Source: Terribacillus sp. DMT04 (GTDB taxonomy: Bacteria > Bacillota > Bacilli > Bacillales > Amphibacillaceae). Taken from it: DNA of 64,000 nucleotides. Within the stretch, counting starts at the first letter, position 1. Every line of letters begins with the position of its first letter. The stretch covers positions 1,304,001 through 1,368,000 of the forward strand of contig NZ_CP077639.1 in the NCBI RefSeq assembly GCF_019056395.1, written 5' to 3'. The translations under genes were made by a program, and so were the position numbers. Below the pieces are notes generated by a model that searched no databases, was not told where the DNA came from, and was given only the letters and a program-made list of their open reading frames with translations. Below are positions 37,884 through 48,693 of this stretch, one piece after another.

Positions 37884-39551
37884 TTATACTTCCATGATGA
37901 TTGGAAGTACCATCGGACGACGTTTTGTTTTCTCAAACAAGAACGGTGCAATGGTATCTGTAATTTCATTTTTAATTTCAGACCATTGTGTCGTTTTTCT
38001 TTCCATCACTTTATTTAGATGGGAAGAAACAATTTTTTGTGCTTCGTTAATCAGATCTTCTGACTCACGCATGTATACGAAACCGCGGGAAATAATGTCT
38101 GGTCCCGATGCAATGCGGAATTCTTTCATGTTGATGCTGACAACAACAATGACAAGTCCTTCTTCAGAAAGGATGCGGCGGTCACGTAAAACGATATTAC
38201 CAATATCACCGATACCGCTTCCGTCTACGTAGATAGAACCAGAAGGTATCTTCCCTGCAATTGCTGCACTGTCTTTGCCTAGAGCCAAGACGTCTCCATT
38301 GTCCATGATAAAGGAATTGGCTTCGTCAATGCCGCAAAGTTTACCAAGTTTCATATGCTCGACAAGCATCCGGTATTCCCCATGAATCGGCATGAAGTAT
38401 TTCGGGTTCATTAAGCGAAGCATTAGTTTTTGTTCTTCTTGGCTGCCGTGACCGGAAGTATGAATTTCATTCAATGGACCATGAATGACATCTGCTCCTG
38501 CACGATACAGCATGTTGATAATACGGCTTACGCTAATTGTGTTTCCTGGAATTGGTGAAGATGAGAAAACGACTGTATCGCCAGGCTGTATTTGAATCTG
38601 ACGGTGTGTGCCGTTAGCAATACGAGATAGGGCAGCCATCGGTTCACCTTGAGAACCAGTACAAAGGATAACAACTTCATTCGCAGGTAAGCGATTAATT
38701 TGATGAGATTCAATAAACGTATCTTTCGGTGCGTTTATGAATCCAAGCTCAATACCTAAGTTGATATTTGTTTCCATGCTTCTGCCAAAGATAGCAACTT
38801 TACGGCCTGTTTTAACTGCCGATTCAATTACTTGCTGCAATCTGTGGATATTAGAAGCGAAGGTTGCAAAAATCAAGCGTCCGTCCACTCTTCTGAAGAT
38901 ATCATTGATACTTTCACCAACAACGCGCTCAGACATTGTGAAGCCAGGGACTTCACTGTTCGTTGAATCGGATAGTAAGCAGAGTACGCCTTCTTTGCCT
39001 ATTTCAGCCATTTTTGCAATATCAGCAGGCTGTCCGACTGGAGTGAAATCAAATTTGAAATCACCGGTATGCACGACGTTGCCAGGAGGGGTCTTGACCA
39101 CTACACCGAATGATTCCGGAATACTATGCGTTGTACGGAAGAAGCTGACGGAAGTTTTTCTGAACTTAATTACATCATCTTCGCCGTAAATATTAAGTTT
39201 TGCGTTACGCAATAAGCCATGTTCATCCAGCTTATTCTTGATCATTCCCATTGCAAGTTTACCTGCATAAATCGGGATATTCACTTCTTTTAGAAGGTAA
39301 GGAACACCGCCAATATGGTCTTCGTGACCGTGGGTGATGAACAAGCCTTTTATTTTATCTTGATTTTGAATGATATAAGTAAAATCAGGAATGACGTAAT
39401 CAATTCCAAGGAGCTCGTCCTCAGGGAATTTGATTCCGGCATCAATAATAATGATTTCATCTTGGAATTGGACACCATACATGTTTTTGCCAATTTCACC
39501 TAGTCCGCCGATGGCAAAAACTGCTGTTTGGTCATTTTTTACAAATTTCAT
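37884..39551 (-). CDS. rnjA: ribonuclease J1
   Basis: 555 residues, the full RNase J length. The metallo-beta-lactamase metal site is [10 protein letters not shown] (H74, H76, D78, H79), followed by the beta-CASP region and a C-terminal domain. RNase J1 is a 5'-exonuclease and endonuclease central to mRNA decay and 16S maturation. Its ATG overlaps the end of rpoY by four bases, as in B. subtilis (ykzG-ykqC). It ends at the terminator shared with the pyruvate oxidase gene. Confidence 0.97.
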   Translation of the reverse strand: MKFVKNDQTAVFAIGGLGEIGKNMYGVQFQDEIIIIDAGIKFPEDELLGIDYVIPDFTYIIQNQDKIKGLFITHGHEDHIGGVPYLLKEVNIPIYAGKLAMGMIKNKLDEHGLLRNAKLNIYGEDDVIKFRKTSVSFFRTTHSIPESFGVVVKTPPGNVVHTGDFKFDFTPVGQPADIAKMAEIGKEGVLCLLSDSTNSEVPGFTMSERVVGESINDIFRRVDGRLIFATFASNIHRLQQVIESAVKTGRKVAIFGRSMETNINLGIELGFINAPKDTFIESHQINRLPANEVVILCTGSQGEPMAALSRIANGTHRQIQIQPGDTVVFSSSPIPGNTISVSRIINMLYRAGADVIHGPLNEIHTSGHGSQEEQKLMLRLMNPKYFMPIHGEYRMLVEHMKLGKLCGIDEANSFIMDNGDVLALGKDSAAIAGKIPSGSIYVDGSGIGDIGNIVLRDRRILSEEGLVIVVVSINMKEFRIASGPDIISRGFVYMRESEDLINEAQKIVSSHLNKVMERKTTQWSEIKNEITDTIAPFLFEKTKRRPMVLPIIMEV

Positions 39552-39760
39552 TTCGCTTGCTCCAATTTGTAATGTTCTGATTGCTGCTCATAAGCAAGAT
39601 GTTCCTCATCGAGCGGCTGGATGAACTCGATGTTGATGTTGCGATCTGCTAGAGTCTTACGTACTTGTCTTACACTCTCCGCTTCCATGTACAAGCTCTT
39701 AGTGTCTTCTCGTACCGGAATTTCGGATGGGTTTTCTTGATAAAATACTTTAAATACCAT
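39548..39760 (-). CDS. rpoY: RNA polymerase epsilon subunit
   Basis: 70 residues starting [20 protein letters not shown], with [15 protein letters not shown], diagnostic of the small RpoY/YkzG protein that binds Firmicute RNA polymerase. ATG 39760 has TAGGAGAGAT upstream; an in-frame extension of 15 codons (to 39805) has no site. The gene overlaps rnjA by four bases, so both are translated together. Confidence 0.95.
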   Translation of the reverse strand: MVFKVFYQENPSEIPVREDTKSLYMEAESVRQVRKTLADRNINIEFIQPLDEEHLAYEQQSEHYKLEQAK

Positions 39761-39850
39761 ATTTATCTCTCCTATTCTTATGGTTGACAATTGCTTTATA
39801 TCCATATCGAACGGAGCAAGTCTGTAAACAACCGAATTGCTGACGTAATG

Positions 39851-39952
39851 CTATTCAGTTAGATCTTGTCCGCACGTTGTAGGCACTCGTCGTTTTTGGC
39901 CAAATAAATCTTTCCACCGTTTCTTTAACTTTTCCTTCAAACGCTTGAGCAC
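39851..39952 (-). CDS. candidate 33-residue basic peptide
   Basis: A short minus-strand ORF with GTG start at 39952, AAGGAG nine bases upstream (39962-39967) and a promoter-like TTTTCA-17-TATACT at 40023-40051. The peptide begins MLKRLKEKLKKRWKDLFG, an amphipathic Lys/Arg-rich helix, and ends VPTTCGQDLTE with a single Cys. I do not recognise it. It lies about 90 bases upstream of rpoY in the same direction, so it could be a small protein or a translated leader. The remaining 39953-40221 shows no other gene. Confidence 0.4.
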   Translation of the reverse strand: MLKRLKEKLKKRWKDLFGQKRRVPTTCGQDLTE

Positions 39953-40022
39953 ACGAAGCAACTCCTTTCGTTTCGCAGAAAAGCAAGAAAAAACGTTTAC
40001 CCGTCCAATCCCTCTTACCTAC

Positions 40023-40051
40023 AGTATAGTATGAAAACGCTAAGATGAAAA
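40023..40051 (-). promoter_or_regulatory. possible promoter of the basic peptide / rpoY-rnjA transcript
   Basis: Minus strand TTTTCA (40046-40051), 17 bases, TATACT (40023-40028). The -10 matches at five of six positions and the -35 at four. Confidence 0.45.
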
Positions 40052-40221
40052 CAAAAACACTATAGAGTTTTAAAAAAACTGCCTGTAAAAGGAAGGAATG
40101 GTTGTTTTCTCTTGGGATTCATGTAAAGATATTTTTCGACGAACCTGCATAACTTATACTCGATTATAAGAAGTAGAGAGGAAAGATGCAAGGGCAGGGG
40201 AAACGAGGAGGAGGATATAGT

Positions 40222-40995
40222 ATGGAAAAAAAGATTGTATTCTTAGATATTGATGGCACAATTTTAAATTCGCAAGGTAAAATTCCGCAAGCGACAAAGG
40301 AAGCTGTTCAGGCACTGAAAGACAACGACCATTACGTTGCAATCGCTACAGGGCGGGCTCCGTTCATGTTTGAGGATATCCGCCAAGAACTTGATATTAC
40401 GTCTTTTGTCAGTTATAACGGGCAATATGTCGTCTTCGAAGGGGAAGTTATCCATCAGAATCCGATTGCAAGAGAACATCTGCTGCATTTATATAATGAA
40501 GCATCTGAAAAAGAGCTCGCTATGGTCTTTATGGGCGAATCCATTATGAAGGCATCCGAAACGGATAATGGATTTATAAGAGAGAGTTTAGCTTCTCTTG
40601 GATTTACATACCCGGAAATTGATAAGGATTATTTTCACCATGAGCCCATTTATCAAGCACTTTTGTTTTGTGAAGAGAAGGAAGAAGAAACATTTGCTTC
40701 CCATCATGACCATGTACGCTTTATCCGCTGGCATCCTCTATCCTGTGATGTACTTCCTAGAGATGGATCCAAAAAGGTCGGCCTTATGAAATTATTAGAT
40801 GCTGCCCAACTATCAGTTAATGCGGCCTATGCATGCGGAGATGGCCTGAATGACTTAGAGATGATTGCTTATGCAGGAACTGGCATCGTCATGGGCAATG
40901 CTGTACCCGAACTGAAAGAGCTCGCTGATATTCAGACAGCCCATGTTGATGAAAACGGTCTTGCGCTCGGTCTGAAGCAAGCAGGTCTGATATAG
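40222..40995 (+). CDS. ykrA: HAD-superfamily Cof-type hydrolase
   Basis: 257 residues. HAD motifs: FLDIDGTILNSQGKIP (nucleophile Asp), AIATGRAPF (motif II), and ACGDGLNDLEMIAYAG (motif IV), with a Cof-type cap between. These enzymes hydrolyse sugar phosphates, flavin mononucleotide and similar compounds. The place between rpoY and def matches B. subtilis ykrA. ATG 40222 has GGAGGAGGA upstream; twelve additional upstream codons lack a site. Confidence 0.9.
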   Translation: MEKKIVFLDIDGTILNSQGKIPQATKEAVQALKDNDHYVAIATGRAPFMFEDIRQELDITSFVSYNGQYVVFEGEVIHQNPIAREHLLHLYNEASEKELAMVFMGESIMKASETDNGFIRESLASLGFTYPEIDKDYFHHEPIYQALLFCEEKEEETFASHHDHVRFIRWHPLSCDVLPRDGSKKVGLMKLLDAAQLSVNAAYACGDGLNDLEMIAYAGTGIVMGNAVPELKELADIQTAHVDENGLALGLKQAGLI

Positions 40996-41031
40996 AGAAA
41001 TGCGCACTCACGACTGAGTGCGCATTTCTTA
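40995..41031. terminator. bidirectional terminator
   Basis: AGAAATGCGCACTC and GAGTGCGCATTTCT form a perfect 14-pair stem between ykrA and def. Confidence 0.9.
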
Positions 41032-41583
41032 TAGTTCTATTGGTTTTGAATTTTCCGGCTGCGCAAAAGGATCTTCTTGGTTAATTCGGTCATAGAACAT
41101 CGTGCCGTTCAGATGATCGATTTCATGCTGAAAGACAACAGCAGCGTAACCTTTCAGCCGAAGCTTCACTTCTTTTCCTTCTAATGTAACAGCCTTCACG
41201 GTGATGCGGGAATGTCGAGGAACATATCCTGGAATCTCACGATCAACCGACAGACAGCCTTCCCCGCTCATTAGATACGTATTTTCTACAGAGTGGCTGA
41301 CGATTTTCGGATTGAACAACCCGTAATCATAAAGTGTGCCGTTCGGATCTTCAAAATAAATAGCAATCATTCGTTTTGATATGCCAATTTGCGGTGCGGC
41401 CAAACCTACGCCAGGGCGCAAACCGTATTTTTCGGCTGTTTCATCATCTTGGCTGTTCTTCAAGTATTCAAGCATTTCTGTTAACGTTTGTTTATCTTCT
41501 TCCGTAGCAGGAATCTCAACTTCCTCTGCTACTTGCTCGAGAATTGGATTCCCTTCCCGGATAATATCATCCATTGTAATCAT
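41029..41583 (-). CDS. def: peptide deformylase
   Basis: 184 residues. All three deformylase motifs are present: [16 protein letters not shown] and QHEIDHLNG, which supply the Cys and two His metal ligands. It removes the formyl group from nascent proteins. The place between ykrA and ykyA corresponds to B. subtilis defB (ykrB). ATG 41583 has AAGGAGTGA upstream; a GTG three codons earlier is inside that site. Confidence 0.97.
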   Translation of the reverse strand: MITMDDIIREGNPILEQVAEEVEIPATEEDKQTLTEMLEYLKNSQDDETAEKYGLRPGVGLAAPQIGISKRMIAIYFEDPNGTLYDYGLFNPKIVSHSVENTYLMSGEGCLSVDREIPGYVPRHSRITVKAVTLEGKEVKLRLKGYAAVVFQHEIDHLNGTMFYDRINQEDPFAQPENSKPIEL

Positions 41584-41762
41584 GTTGATCACTCCTTGCG
41601 CTGTTACTTTTCAATTTTATAGTCTATCACAAGTATGCATGTATGACACCAGAATCAAACTGGAAATTGAATTATCGAATTTCTTTCACCATTTTCTTAT
41701 TTGGTATACAATGGGTGGGACTACATAGAAGCTGTGGGAAACATGGCAGAGGAGGATACGTT

Positions 41763-42416
41763 TTGCGCAAGTTAGGACTTAGCATACTCCTGATAGGGAG
41801 TGCTGTGGGACTCACTGCATGTAACAATGCATCGCCGGAAGAACAGGTTTATAATCACCTGGAAGAGACGGTTTCGCTCGAATCGGGTTACGTTGATCAG
41901 CAGGATCCCCTGACAAAGTTGGAGAAGCAGGAACAGGAATTATACAATGAAATCCTTCAGCTGGGAGAAGACGAGCTGGACCAGATTAAAAGCAAAGCAA
42001 AAGAAGCAATTGATGTAATTGAACAGCGCAGAGATGCGCTGGAGAAGGAACAGGAGAGCTTAGAAAAGGCACAAGCAGAATTTGAGGAAATTGAATCGGT
42101 TATCCCTGATCTGGAAGATGAGGAAGCGACACAAAAGGCAGAAACGCTATACGACACAATGGAAGCTCGATATAATGCTTATGACAAACTTCACAGTGCC
42201 TATTCTGATGCACTCGACCAAGACGAGAAACTATATGAAATGTTCCAGCAAGAAGACATTTCGCAAGATGAACTGACTGCTCAAATTGAGAAAATCAATA
42301 CAAGTTACGAAACCATCAAGACGGCCAATGATGGATTTAATAAGCAGACAGAAGCATTTAATGAACAAAAACAGCAATTTTATGACGCAGCAGGACTAGA
42401 CGTAGAGACAAAGTAA
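41763..42416 (+). CDS. ykyA: YkyA family lipoprotein
   Basis: 217 residues. Signal peptide MRKLGLSILLIGSAVGLTAC ends in a lipobox (LTA-Cys20), so it is a lipid-anchored extracytoplasmic protein. The mature part is a long acidic coiled coil (about 50-180, rich in Glu, Gln, Lys), as in YkyA. TTG 41763 is preferred: GAGGAGG lies six bases upstream, while the longer open frame has no site and would hide the signal peptide. It lies just upstream of the pdh operon as in B. subtilis. Function unknown. Confidence 0.88.
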   Translation: MRKLGLSILLIGSAVGLTACNNASPEEQVYNHLEETVSLESGYVDQQDPLTKLEKQEQELYNEILQLGEDELDQIKSKAKEAIDVIEQRRDALEKEQESLEKAQAEFEEIESVIPDLEDEEATQKAETLYDTMEARYNAYDKLHSAYSDALDQDEKLYEMFQQEDISQDELTAQIEKINTSYETIKTANDGFNKQTEAFNEQKQQFYDAAGLDVETK

Positions 42417-42422
42417 AGCGTG

Positions 42423-42456
42423 AAACCCTTTTCTTATATAAAGAAAAGGGTTTTTA
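42423..42456 (+). terminator. terminator of ykyA
   Basis: AAACCCTTTTCTT and AAGAAAAGGGTTT form a 13-pair stem followed by T. Confidence 0.88.
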
Positions 42457-42569
42457 CAATTACTGATACAGTATTAAAATATTGTGTAGTACAGTTCAAA
42501 AACAGGAGAAGTGCGAAGATTCTATTAATAACGTTTTCATAAATTTTTATTAATATCAAATCTAAGTTA

Positions 42570-42599
42570 TTGACCTTTTCCGGCAAGATAAGCTAAACT
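42570..42599 (+). promoter_or_regulatory. probable pdh operon promoter
   Basis: TTGACC (42570-42575), 18 bases, TAAACT (42594-42599). It would give a leader of about 175 bases before pdhA, containing the small ORF at 42693. Confidence 0.5.
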
Positions 42600-42692
42600 A
42601 TAACAGGACATGAATTGTATCACTATTTGTTCGCATGATTAATGTAACAGTTTTGTGTACTTCTGTTTTATCCGGTTATACGGGGGGACGAG

Positions 42693-43864
<1,172 letters not shown>

Positions 43865-43867
43865 GTC

Positions 43868-44845
43868 ATGGCACAAATGACAATGATCCAAGCAATCACT
43901 GATGCTCTACGTACAGAACTGAAGAATGACGAAAACGTTATGATCTTCGGGGAAGACGTTGGTAAAAACGGCGGTGTATTCCGTGCGACTGAAGGTTTGC
44001 AAGCTGAGTTCGGCGAAGAACGTGTATTCGATACACCACTTGCTGAGTCTGCAATCGGCGGTATGGCTGTAGGTCTTGCAGTTGAAGGCTTCCGTCCAGT
44101 TCCGGAAATCCAATTCTTTGGTTTCGTATACGAAGTAATGGACGCAATCAGCGGACAATTGGCTCGTTTGCGTTATCGTTCTGGCGGCACGCAAAGTGCT
44201 CCAGTAACAATCCGCGCTCCTTTCGGCGGCGGTGTGCACACTCCTGAACTGCATGCGGATTCCCTTGAAGGCCTTATGGCGCAACAGCCTGGTCTGAAAG
44301 TAGTTATCCCATCCAATCCATACGATGCAAAAGGTCTTTTGATCTCCGCGATTCGTGATAACGATCCGGTTGTCTACCTTGAGCACATGAAACTTTACCG
44401 TTCATTCCGTGAAGAGGTACCTGAAGAAGAGTACACTGTAGAAATCGGTAAAGCAGCTGTTAAACGTGAAGGTACTGACGTCACACTTATCGCTTATGGT
44501 GCTATGGTACAAGCTTCCATGAAAGCTGCTGAAGAACTTGAGAAAAACAACGTATCTGCTGAAGTAATTGACTTGCGTACAGTAAGCCCAATTGATCTTG
44601 ATACAGTTCTAGCTTCTGTTAAGAAAACAGGCCGTGTAGTAGTTGTTCAAGAAGCACAGCGCCAAGCTGGTGTTGCAGCTCACTTGATTTCTGAAATTCA
44701 AGAACGCGCTATCCTGCATCTTGATGCTCCAGTAATGCGAGTTACTGCACCGGATACTGTATTTGCTTTCTCACAAGCAGAAGAAGTATGGCTTCCAAAC
44801 CATAGCGACATTGTTGAAAAAGCGAACGAAGTAATCAATTTCTAA
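43868..44845 (+). CDS. pdhB: pyruvate dehydrogenase E1 beta subunit
   Basis: 325 residues, starting [20 protein letters not shown], with [19 protein letters not shown] and a C-terminal transketolase-type domain ([19 protein letters not shown]). It completes the E1 heterotetramer. It lies three bases after pdhA, AAAAGGAG being within the pdhA end. Confidence 0.97.
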   Translation: MAQMTMIQAITDALRTELKNDENVMIFGEDVGKNGGVFRATEGLQAEFGEERVFDTPLAESAIGGMAVGLAVEGFRPVPEIQFFGFVYEVMDAISGQLARLRYRSGGTQSAPVTIRAPFGGGVHTPELHADSLEGLMAQQPGLKVVIPSNPYDAKGLLISAIRDNDPVVYLEHMKLYRSFREEVPEEEYTVEIGKAAVKREGTDVTLIAYGAMVQASMKAAEELEKNNVSAEVIDLRTVSPIDLDTVLASVKKTGRVVVVQEAQRQAGVAAHLISEIQERAILHLDAPVMRVTAPDTVFAFSQAEEVWLPNHSDIVEKANEVINF

Positions 44846-44869
44846 AAGCAGAATCAGGAGGTAATTATT

Positions 44870-46168
44870 TTGGCTTTCGAATTTAAAATGCCGGATATCG
44901 GTGAAGGTATTCACGAAGGTGAAATCGTAAAATGGTTCGTCAAAGAAGGCGACACTGTAGCAGAGGACGACGTACTTTGCGAAGTTCAAAACGATAAAGC
45001 AGTAGTAGAAATTCCATCTCCTTACGATGGTACTGTTTCTAAAATCTCTGTTGGTGAAGGTGAAGTAGCTATTGTTGGTGATACACTTATCACTTTCGAC
45101 GGAGAAGGCGGCGACGCTGAAGGCGGAAATGCTCCGGCTCCAGCTGAGCAAGAACAGACTTCCATCCAAGCAAATGGAACTGAATCTAACGAAACAGTTA
45201 AAGAAATTAAAGAAGAAGGCCCTAAAGCAGAAGCGCCATCAGGCGACCTAGTTATTGCAATGCCTTCTGTACGTAAATATGCTCGTGAGCAAGGTGTTGA
45301 CATCAAGCAAGTATCTGGCTCTGGTAAAGGCGGCCGTGTACTAGCAGAAGATATCGACAGCTTCAAAAATGGCGGTGCTGCAAAAGCTGCTCCGCAAACA
45401 GATGCTGCTGAACCAGCTGCTGAAGAAAAAGCTACTGCTTCTGCTCCTGTTGTTTCTGGCGACGAGTTCCCAGAATCCAGAGAGAAAATGAGCGGTATCC
45501 GTCGTGCGATTGCAAAAGCGATGGTAACTTCTAAAACAACAGCTCCTCACGTTACATTGATGGATGAAGTTGATGTTACTGAGCTTGTTGCACATCGTAA
45601 GAAATTCAAAGCAGTTGCTGCTGAAAAAGAAATCAAGCTTACGTATCTTCCATACGTTGCCAAAGCGCTTGTTTCTGTATTGAAAAACTTCCCGATCTTG
45701 AACTCTTCCATCGATGATGCGACAGATGAGATCGTTACAAAACATTATTACAACATCGGTATTGCAGCAGACACTGAAAAAGGTCTTCTTGTACCAGTTG
45801 TTAAAGATGCAGATCGCAAATCCGTGTTTACTATTTCCCAGGAAATCAACGAGCTTGCAGTTAAAGCGCGTGACGGTAAACTAGGACCGAACGAAATGAA
45901 AGGTGCTTCAAGCACTATCTCTAACATCGGTTCTGCAGGTGGTCAGTGGTTCACTCCGGTAATCAACTACCCTGAAGCAGCAATCCTTGGTGTTGGACGT
46001 ATCGCTGAAAAAGCAATCGTTAAAGATGGTGAAATCGTAGCAGCTCCAGTGCTTGCGCTTTCTCTAAGCTTTGACCACAGAATCGTTGACGGTGCAACTG
46101 CTCAAACAGCAATGAACCACTTGAAACGTCTATTAGCAGATCCACAACTAATCATGATGGAGGGATAA
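44870..46168 (+). CDS. pdhC: pyruvate dehydrogenase E2, dihydrolipoamide acetyltransferase
   Basis: 432 residues. One lipoyl domain (1-80, lipoyl lysine in [15 protein letters not shown]), an Ala/Pro/Glu-rich linker, a peripheral subunit-binding domain ([20 protein letters not shown]), a second linker and the acetyltransferase domain with the catalytic [10 protein letters not shown]. It forms the complex core and makes acetyl-CoA. TTG start at 44870 with AGGAGG upstream. Confidence 0.97.
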   Translation: MAFEFKMPDIGEGIHEGEIVKWFVKEGDTVAEDDVLCEVQNDKAVVEIPSPYDGTVSKISVGEGEVAIVGDTLITFDGEGGDAEGGNAPAPAEQEQTSIQANGTESNETVKEIKEEGPKAEAPSGDLVIAMPSVRKYAREQGVDIKQVSGSGKGGRVLAEDIDSFKNGGAAKAAPQTDAAEPAAEEKATASAPVVSGDEFPESREKMSGIRRAIAKAMVTSKTTAPHVTLMDEVDVTELVAHRKKFKAVAAEKEIKLTYLPYVAKALVSVLKNFPILNSSIDDATDEIVTKHYYNIGIAADTEKGLLVPVVKDADRKSVFTISQEINELAVKARDGKLGPNEMKGASSTISNIGSAGGQWFTPVINYPEAAILGVGRIAEKAIVKDGEIVAAPVLALSLSFDHRIVDGATAQTAMNHLKRLLADPQLIMMEG

Positions 46169-46171
46169 GGA

Positions 46172-47581
46172 ATGGTAGTAGGAGACTTCCCAATCGAATT
46201 AGATACACTTGTGGTAGGTGCGGGACCTGGCGGCTATGTAGCTGCCATCCGCGCTGCACAAGAAGGTCAAAAAGTAACAGTAGTAGAGAAAGGCAACCTT
46301 GGCGGTGTTTGCTTAAACGTTGGTTGTATTCCTTCTAAAGCATTGATTCAAGCTGGTCACAAAGTAGAATATGCACATGGTGATGCTGATCTTGGTATTT
46401 CTACTGAAGGTGCAAAAGTTGATTTCTCTAAAGTACAAGACTGGAAAGCTAGCGTTGTAAACAAGCTTACATCTGGTGTTGGCGGTCTATTGAAAGGTAA
46501 CAAAGTAGATGTAGTATCCGGCGAAGTTTACTTCGTTGACAAAAACACAGTAAAAGTAATGGATGAGAAGAACTCTCAAACTTACACATTTAACAACTGT
46601 ATTATTGCAACAGGTTCTACGCCAATCGAGCTACCGACATTCAAGTACACTGATCGTGTTCTAGATTCAACTGGCGCGCTTAATCTTAAAGAGATTCCTA
46701 AGAAACTTGTCGTTATTGGCGGCGGTTACGTAGGGATTGAGCTTGGTACTGCTTATGCTAACTTCGGTACTGAAGTAACAGTTCTTGAAGGAATGAAAGA
46801 CATCCTTAGCGGTTTCGAGAAACAAATGACTTCACTTGTTTCCCGCGGACTGAAGAAAAAAGGCGTAAACATTGTTACAGAAGCTATGGCTAAAGGCGTT
46901 GAAGAGTCTGCTGATGGCGTTAAAGTAACATATGAAGCAAACGGTAAAGAAGAAACAATCGATGCAGATTATGTACTTGTAACTGTAGGTCGTCGTCCGA
47001 ACACTTCTGAACTTGGTTTAGAAGGAGTAGGAATCAAAATGACAGACCGCGGCTTGATCGAAATCGACGAACAGTGCCGTACAAATGTTGAAAATATTTA
47101 TGCAATCGGTGATATCGTAGAAGGACCGCCACTTGCTCACAAAGCTTCTTACGAAGGTAAGATTGCTGCAGAAGCAATCAGCGGCAAACCATCTGCTATC
47201 GATTACAACGGTATTCCAATGGTAGTATTCTCTGAGCCTGAACTTGCTTCTGTAGGTCACACAGAGAAATCTGCTAAAGATGCTGGCTACAAAGTAAAAG
47301 CGTCTAAATTCCCATTTGCTGCAAATGGTCGTGCGCTATCTCTTAACGACAGTGACGGTTTCATGAAACTTATCACTCGTGAGGAAGACGGTGTAGTCCT
47401 AGGCGCGCAAATCGCTGGTCCTAATGCTAGTGATATGATTGCTGAACTTGGACTTGCTGTTGAGTCTGGTATCACTGCTGAAGATATCGCTCTTACAATC
47501 CATGCTCACCCATCTCTTGGTGAGATCACAATGGAAGCTGCTGAAGTTGCAATCGGCACACCAATCCATATCGTAAAATAA
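46172..47581 (+). CDS. pdhD: dihydrolipoamide dehydrogenase (E3)
   Basis: 469 residues. FAD site [15 protein letters not shown], redox pair in [19 protein letters not shown] site [10 protein letters not shown] and the C-terminal catalytic [13 protein letters not shown] are all intact. It reoxidises lipoyl groups, and may serve other 2-oxoacid complexes. GGAGGGATAAGG precedes the ATG. A strong terminator follows, ending the operon. Confidence 0.97.
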   Translation: MVVGDFPIELDTLVVGAGPGGYVAAIRAAQEGQKVTVVEKGNLGGVCLNVGCIPSKALIQAGHKVEYAHGDADLGISTEGAKVDFSKVQDWKASVVNKLTSGVGGLLKGNKVDVVSGEVYFVDKNTVKVMDEKNSQTYTFNNCIIATGSTPIELPTFKYTDRVLDSTGALNLKEIPKKLVVIGGGYVGIELGTAYANFGTEVTVLEGMKDILSGFEKQMTSLVSRGLKKKGVNIVTEAMAKGVEESADGVKVTYEANGKEETIDADYVLVTVGRRPNTSELGLEGVGIKMTDRGLIEIDEQCRTNVENIYAIGDIVEGPPLAHKASYEGKIAAEAISGKPSAIDYNGIPMVVFSEPELASVGHTEKSAKDAGYKVKASKFPFAANGRALSLNDSDGFMKLITREEDGVVLGAQIAGPNASDMIAELGLAVESGITAEDIALTIHAHPSLGEITMEAAEVAIGTPIHIVK

Positions 47582-47589
47582 TGGATTCT

Positions 47590-47621
47590 AAAAAGCCTAC
47601 CCGTCTTGGGTAGGCTTTTTT
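47590..47621. terminator. terminator of the pdh operon
   Basis: AAAAAGCCTACCC and GGGTAGGCTTTTT form a perfect 13-pair stem; an A-run on the left lets it also serve the convergent pseudogene. Confidence 0.92.
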
Positions 47622-48606
47622 GCTATATTCCCATATATAGCTTTCATGGTAAGATCTTTTCCGGCAAACCATTCTGAAGCATTTATATCTAATACATTTC
47701 CTTGAGCTAAAGCAGTTATCAATCGTCTTGTTTCAAAAGAATAGGAAAAGGTATGTAATGTACCAAATAAGTTGTCATAGTCATCAAAAAAGAGGGGAGA
47801 AGCAGAATCTGCGAAAAGATTAAATAAATCATTCTGCGTCATCGAGGCAGCTTTCTGTTCAGTTAAGAAGCTGTAACGATTACGCGAGCAAGTCACATCT
47901 GGACGGTTACAAGCCTCTGCTTGCAAGAAGTGATTGGTACAGATTAAGCCTGTATCCGACGTACGAACAAGAACTGCATTGGGCGATACTTCCAGTACTG
48001 CATAATGTCCATTTACATCTCCCACGGAAAAGTTATAGCAAGATGCTTGAGAAATCTGTTTAAATAATTCAATTATTTGATCAGTTGTTCGCACAAGTAT
48101 CAAGCGCTATCCGGATGGCAGTCCAAGCAGCCAAGCCTTTGCTGAAACCATTGTTACTGACAAAATGGAGCCCCATGACGAGTCCTTTTTCATTCAGGCC
48201 ATCATGTCTGCCAATCAGTTGAAGATTGTAGCCGATTGAACCATAAGAATCTTTTGGAGACAGAAAACTTAAGCAATGATCGTATAAGTCAGGACCAAAA
48301 TCATAATTACGCGCATAAATAGCATGATTCACAAAGGCGGAGCAGCCGAGGGCCTGAGGGCGTTGCATATTATATCCAATGTAAAAATAAGCAGCTTGCT
48401 GAGGGTGAATACCTATACCATCTGCAATTCCCTGTAGTTCATCAAGAAGATGAGGAGCAAAAGAGGAAAACTTGGTAGTTTGTATGTGGAGCGGATAATT
48501 GTTTAAATTGCTTTAGTATGGGGTTATCAGCATAAAAAGCACCTGTTTTTTTACCGATAGTGTAGGAACTTTCTCGTATTTGCAAAATGTCTACTTTAAA
48601 TTCCAC
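47597..48606 (-). pseudogene. C45-type acyltransferase/peptidase (Ntn hydrolase), broken by two frameshifts
   Basis: The gene starts at GTG 48606 (AAGAGGTGAA upstream; MEFKVDILQIRESSYTIGKK). Near 48475 the frame changes, giving FAPHLLDELQGIADGIGI, the nucleophile segment ALGCSAFVNHAIYARNYDFG and LNEKGLVMGLHFVSNNG, and that frame stops at 48081. Near 48085-48100 it changes again to LVRTTDQIIELFKQ and continues to 47597. The joined order matches acyl-CoA:6-aminopenicillanate acyltransferase-like (peptidase C45) proteins of about 335 residues. Both shifts are in the same direction, so two single-base losses would explain it. The product is probably not made. Confidence 0.8.
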
Positions 48607-48661
48607 GAAATTCACCTCTTGCTAATTGAATTTCGTCAAGGGAGTCAAACTTCCTGCAAAC

Positions 48662-48693
48662 AAAAAAACAGGAGATTTACTCTCCTGTTTTTT
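48662..48693 (-). terminator. terminator of the second BCCT gene
   Basis: AAAACAGGAGA and TCTCCTGTTTT pair with a five-base loop. It overlaps the last codons of the transporter gene. Confidence 0.8.

Noticed and set aside
44771-45169. Long antisense frames within the pdh operon
   Set aside because: Strong codon bias of highly expressed genes leaves open shadow frames; no ribosome sites.
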